A stretch of DNA of 37,021 nt from Anaerolineae bacterium (lineage in GTDB: Bacteria; Chloroflexota; Anaerolineae; Aggregatilineales; Phototrophicaceae), in contig JADLAY010000036.1 of NCBI GenBank assembly GCA_020849765.1, forward strand, positions 1 through 37,021, given 5' to 3'. Position numbers and translations under genes: made by a program. Position 1 is the stretch's first letter. Each line of letters opens with the position of its first letter. Shown piece after piece: positions 35,088 through 37,021 of the stretch. The notes below the pieces were generated by a model. The model was not told the origin of the DNA, searched no databases, and worked only from the letters and a program-made list of their open reading frames with translations.

Positions 35088-35127
35088 AGAGAGCCGGATA
35101 ACCTGGGCTAAACACAGGGCAGCAATC

Positions 35128-35164
35128 AGCGCCGGATCGTCAATCACGAACGATCCGGCGCTTT
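35128..35164 (+). terminator. Rho-independent terminator
   Basis: AGCGCCGGATCGT (35128-35140) and ACGATCCGGCGCT (35150-35162) form a perfect 13-bp stem with a 9-nt loop, ending in TTT. It closes the SDR-VOC/QueA-like operon. Confidence 0.82.
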
Positions 35165-35228
35165 CGTGTGCACGATCGGGACGGATGACGTCATAGAGAG
35201 ACGTTGAATCTAGAAGAGGTGGTCAGCG

Positions 35229-35633
35229 ATGTTCAACAAGATCACGGCGGCGGTGCTGTTCGTTCAAGACTTTGAAAACTGCCTGGAATTCTATCGGGAC
35301 AAGCTCGGTCTGCCGGTCGCCGTGCAAGAGCCCGATTTCGCCGCGTTCAAGATGAACGACCAGGACTTCGCGATCCAGGGGCTGGCCACGTCCGCGCAGA
35401 TGATCAACGTGGATGTGAAGGCGTTCGCGGCGCGAGGGCCAGGTCTGAGCCGTGTGCTGCTGTGCACGCGCGTCGAAGACGTCGACGCCGCCTATGAAAC
35501 GCTCAAGGCGCGGGGCGTCGCGTTCACGCTGCCGCCGACGAATCAGCCCTGGGGGCTGCGCACGGCGCATTTTCTCGACCCGGAAGGCAACATCTGGGAG
35601 ATCGCTCAGCCGGTTGACGAAACCGTGAAATGA
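35229..35633 (+). CDS. VOC family (glyoxalase-like) protein
   Basis: This 134-residue single VOC unit of two beta-alpha-beta-beta-beta modules starts ITAAVLFVQDFENCLEFYRDKLGL and ends with FLDPEGNIWEIAQP, whose final Glu is a usual metal ligand. Enzymatic members act on thiols, epoxides or catechols; many small ones bind drugs or have no known role. GAGGTGG lies 6 nt before the ATG. It stands alone after a terminator, but follows a gene that carries a VOC domain of its own. Confidence 0.88.
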   Translation: MFNKITAAVLFVQDFENCLEFYRDKLGLPVAVQEPDFAAFKMNDQDFAIQGLATSAQMINVDVKAFAARGPGLSRVLLCTRVEDVDAAYETLKARGVAFTLPPTNQPWGLRTAHFLDPEGNIWEIAQPVDETVK

Positions 35634-35653
35634 ATCGGGGTGAAAGCGCGGAT

Positions 35654-35695
35654 GCCCCATGGGGCGTCCCTACGAAAACCGTATTGTAGGGACGC
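35654..35695. repeat. Hairpin repeat of the GTAGGG/CCCTAC group
   Basis: GCGTCCCTAC (35664-35673) and GTAGGGACGC (35686-35695) form a 10-bp stem with a 12-nt loop. A perfect 12-bp palindrome (GCCCCATGGGGC, 35654-35665) overlaps its left arm. The insertion sequence begins 7 bp further on. Confidence 0.65.
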
Positions 35696-35748
35696 GATTC
35701 TTGTCAGACGACGTAGGGTTGTAGCGGAGGCGACGACATAAGGTTGTG

Positions 35749-36399
35749 TTAGGGACGACGACGTTTTGCCAGGCGCAATTGACTGATGAGTTCATAGCTC
35801 AACTCCTTGGCAGGCTGGCGTCGAAGTTCATGTCCGTACTCATCGCGCATGACCCATTGGTCGGTTGAGGCATCCAGTTGGATCTCAATGTATTGGCGGG
35901 CGTACTGCCGTCCCGCACTATAATGGTTGGCAAACAAGGTAATCTGACCATTGCGCTCGACCTTGCGTTGAAAGTGGAAACGTGCCAGATAGTGCCGTAC
36001 CCGGTCGAGCGACCATTGCTGAGGCTCTGCATCGGGGCTGTAGGAACGCTCGTTGGTATACAAGCCAGGATAGGACTGGCGCCGGGTTTGTCGATTGGCC
36101 AGACGATAGCGCTCGCGCTGGGTTTGCACGGCCCAAGTCAACTGCTGCTGACAGTCAGTGAAATCCGCACATTGCTCAGGGACGACCCACTGGTCCAAGA
36201 CACCGTGACTCCGTTCCACGACGGCGTTATCCGTACTCCGTGCCGGACGTCCGTACCTCAACTCGATGCCCAAGCCCACGAGCCATAAGCCCATCGCCGA
36301 GGGCAGCGTGCTTTGCGTTCCCCATGGCATCCCATTGTCCAAACGCATTTGTTCAGGACGTCCCCACTCCGTCATCACCTCCTGCAGAACCCGCTTCAC
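35749..36399 (-). CDS. Transposase, C-terminal part (shifted frame)
   Basis: This is the second half of the transposase, 216 residues from a GTG at 36399, although conserved-looking sequence in this frame reaches back to about 36433 (IKRWTDIEPLQVKRVL). It holds the second catalytic Asp (MRLDNGMPWG) and the catalytic Glu (DNAVVERSHGVLDQW). A C-terminal beta-rich tail follows (QITLFANHYSAGRQYARQYI). It can only make an active enzyme if joined to the first half by a +1 shift at the C5 run 36437-36433. Confidence 0.8.
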   Translation of the reverse strand: MKRVLQEVMTEWGRPEQMRLDNGMPWGTQSTLPSAMGLWLVGLGIELRYGRPARSTDNAVVERSHGVLDQWVVPEQCADFTDCQQQLTWAVQTQRERYRLANRQTRRQSYPGLYTNERSYSPDAEPQQWSLDRVRHYLARFHFQRKVERNGQITLFANHYSAGRQYARQYIEIQLDASTDQWVMRDEYGHELRRQPAKELSYELISQLRLAKRRRP

Positions 36400-36955
36400 C
36401 TGCAGCGGCTCGATGTCCGTCCACCGCTTGATGGGGGAAAAGACTTACGTCCAACATCGCACCACTCCCCTCATCGGTGATAGTCAACCAACTGGCGCGT
36501 GTCCCATCCTCCAACACCACCTGTTCTTTGGCATCCACTGCCCAGACTTCGTGTGGACGTTGGCCACGCTTGATTGGCTCTCGTGCCACTCGTTCCCGTC
36601 GGACGGGCTGCACCCCGGCGCGGCGAAACCAACGCTGCAATGTGCGGATACTCGGTAGGCGCTCTTCCTCGAATTCGTCTGCCAATTCCACCCAGATCAA
36701 GCCTGCTCCCCAGGTCGGATGCGCTTGCTTGAGCGCAACTGCTTGCTCGTATATCGCGCCATCTTTCCGCACACTGGTATGTCGACAGCGCTCATAGTTC
36801 GGGACGAGTTGCCCCGTCTCCACGTAGCGCCGATAGATCTTGTACACCGCGCCGTAGGACACCGCCAGTTCTCTGGCTATCGCTGCCAGACTTTCACCCG
36901 TCTGTCCTCGTTCTACGATCTCGCGCCGCTCATGCAGCGTCAATGCGGCTGGCAT
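36353..36955 (-). CDS. Transposase, N-terminal part
   Basis: This is the first half of the transposase, 200 residues as read. An N-terminal helix-turn-helix (MPAALTLHERREIVERGQTG, then LAAIARELAVSYGAVYKIYRRY) is followed by a second DNA-binding stretch and the start of the rve domain with the first catalytic Asp (VWAVDAKEQVVLEDGTRASW). After SLFP the reading leaves the conserved frame, and the last 25 or so residues are out-of-frame translation. The true continuation lies one base further on, in the C-terminal frame. An ATG at 36955 with no clear ribosome binding site is used. Confidence 0.82.
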   Translation of the reverse strand: MPAALTLHERREIVERGQTGESLAAIARELAVSYGAVYKIYRRYVETGQLVPNYERCRHTSVRKDGAIYEQAVALKQAHPTWGAGLIWVELADEFEEERLPSIRTLQRWFRRAGVQPVRRERVAREPIKRGQRPHEVWAVDAKEQVVLEDGTRASWLTITDEGSGAMLDVSLFPHQAVDGHRAAAGEAGSAGGDDGVGTS

Positions 36956-37021
36956 CTCCCAACCTGCTTTCTACAACCCTATGTCGCCTCTCTCTAGTAT
37001 ATCCCTATGTCGCATGACAAA

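Larger units (their letters stand above)
35702..37019. mobile_element. Insertion sequence with DDE (rve-type) transposase
   Basis: The element is about 1318 bp with matching ends: TGTCAGACGACGTAGGG on the left and TGTCATGCGACATAGGG (minus strand) on the right, 14 of 17 identical. Each end carries two copies of a 16-bp motif close to CGACATAGGGTTGTAG, at 35709 and 35734 on the left and at 36971-36986 and 36997-37012 (complement) on the right. These are probable transposase binding sites. The window stops 2 bp after the element, so the target duplication cannot be read. The family is uncertain; the ends and HTH-rve layout resemble IS481-like elements. Confidence 0.85.

Overview
The window is about 37 kb of GC-rich bacterial DNA, probably from a member of the Chloroflexota (Anaerolineae-like). 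This assignment is an inference from several traits together: a FadN-type beta-oxidation pair, solute-binding proteins with plain signal peptides, a sortase, DUF3352 and GT-C membrane proteins, frequent TAGAAT-type -10 boxes, and many small palindromic intergenic repeats. No rRNA, tRNA or CRISPR array was recognised.

Layout. (1) 322-4615, plus strand: a fatty-acid beta-oxidation pair, fadN-type multifunctional enzyme and fadA thiolase. A DUF433/DUF5615 toxin-antitoxin pair sits between the two. A dyad operator lies upstream and a strong terminator downstream. (2) 4838-6554, minus: a two-gene ABC-2 exporter with a perfect 20-bp palindrome at its promoter. (3) 6775-9177: an aldo/keto reductase and a FAD-dependent oxidoreductase, convergent and sharing a terminator hairpin. 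(4) 9370-12985, minus: a second ABC exporter operon of three overlapping genes. One permease carries a large extracellular region resembling an M1 aminopeptidase that has lost its zinc site. (5) 13251-17211, minus: a phosphonate/phosphite-type uptake operon (phnD, phnC, phnE-like) with a Pho-box-like repeat in front of phnD. The permease is about 2.5 times the usual length. (6) 17533-20716: a sortase, a small basic protein and a long ArsR-type regulator expressed divergently from a mirror-image control region, then an orphan amino-acid-binding protein. (7) 20815-22694, minus: a sugar/polyol-type catabolic pair (Gfo/Idh/MocA dehydrogenase and TIM-barrel isomerase). (8) 23064-30289: mostly poorly known genes, including a lipoprotein, DUF4303, CBS-pair, YaeQ-like and DUF3352 proteins and a GT-C glycosyltransferase. 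(9) 30659-32629, plus: a NarL-type two-component system whose GAF sensor has four cysteines. (10) 32911-35633: an SDR-VOC fusion translationally coupled to a divergent QueA-like gene, then a free VOC protein. (11) 35702-37019: an insertion sequence with a DDE transposase split by a +1 shift.

The most unusual points are the phnE-like permease with an inserted membrane domain behind a Pho-box-like promoter, the mirror-image operator/promoter pair at 18374-18472, the pseudo-peptidase ABC permease, the run of four triloop hairpins at 30400-30529, and the SDR-VOC/QueA-like pair. I saw no defence system or biosynthetic cluster in the window.
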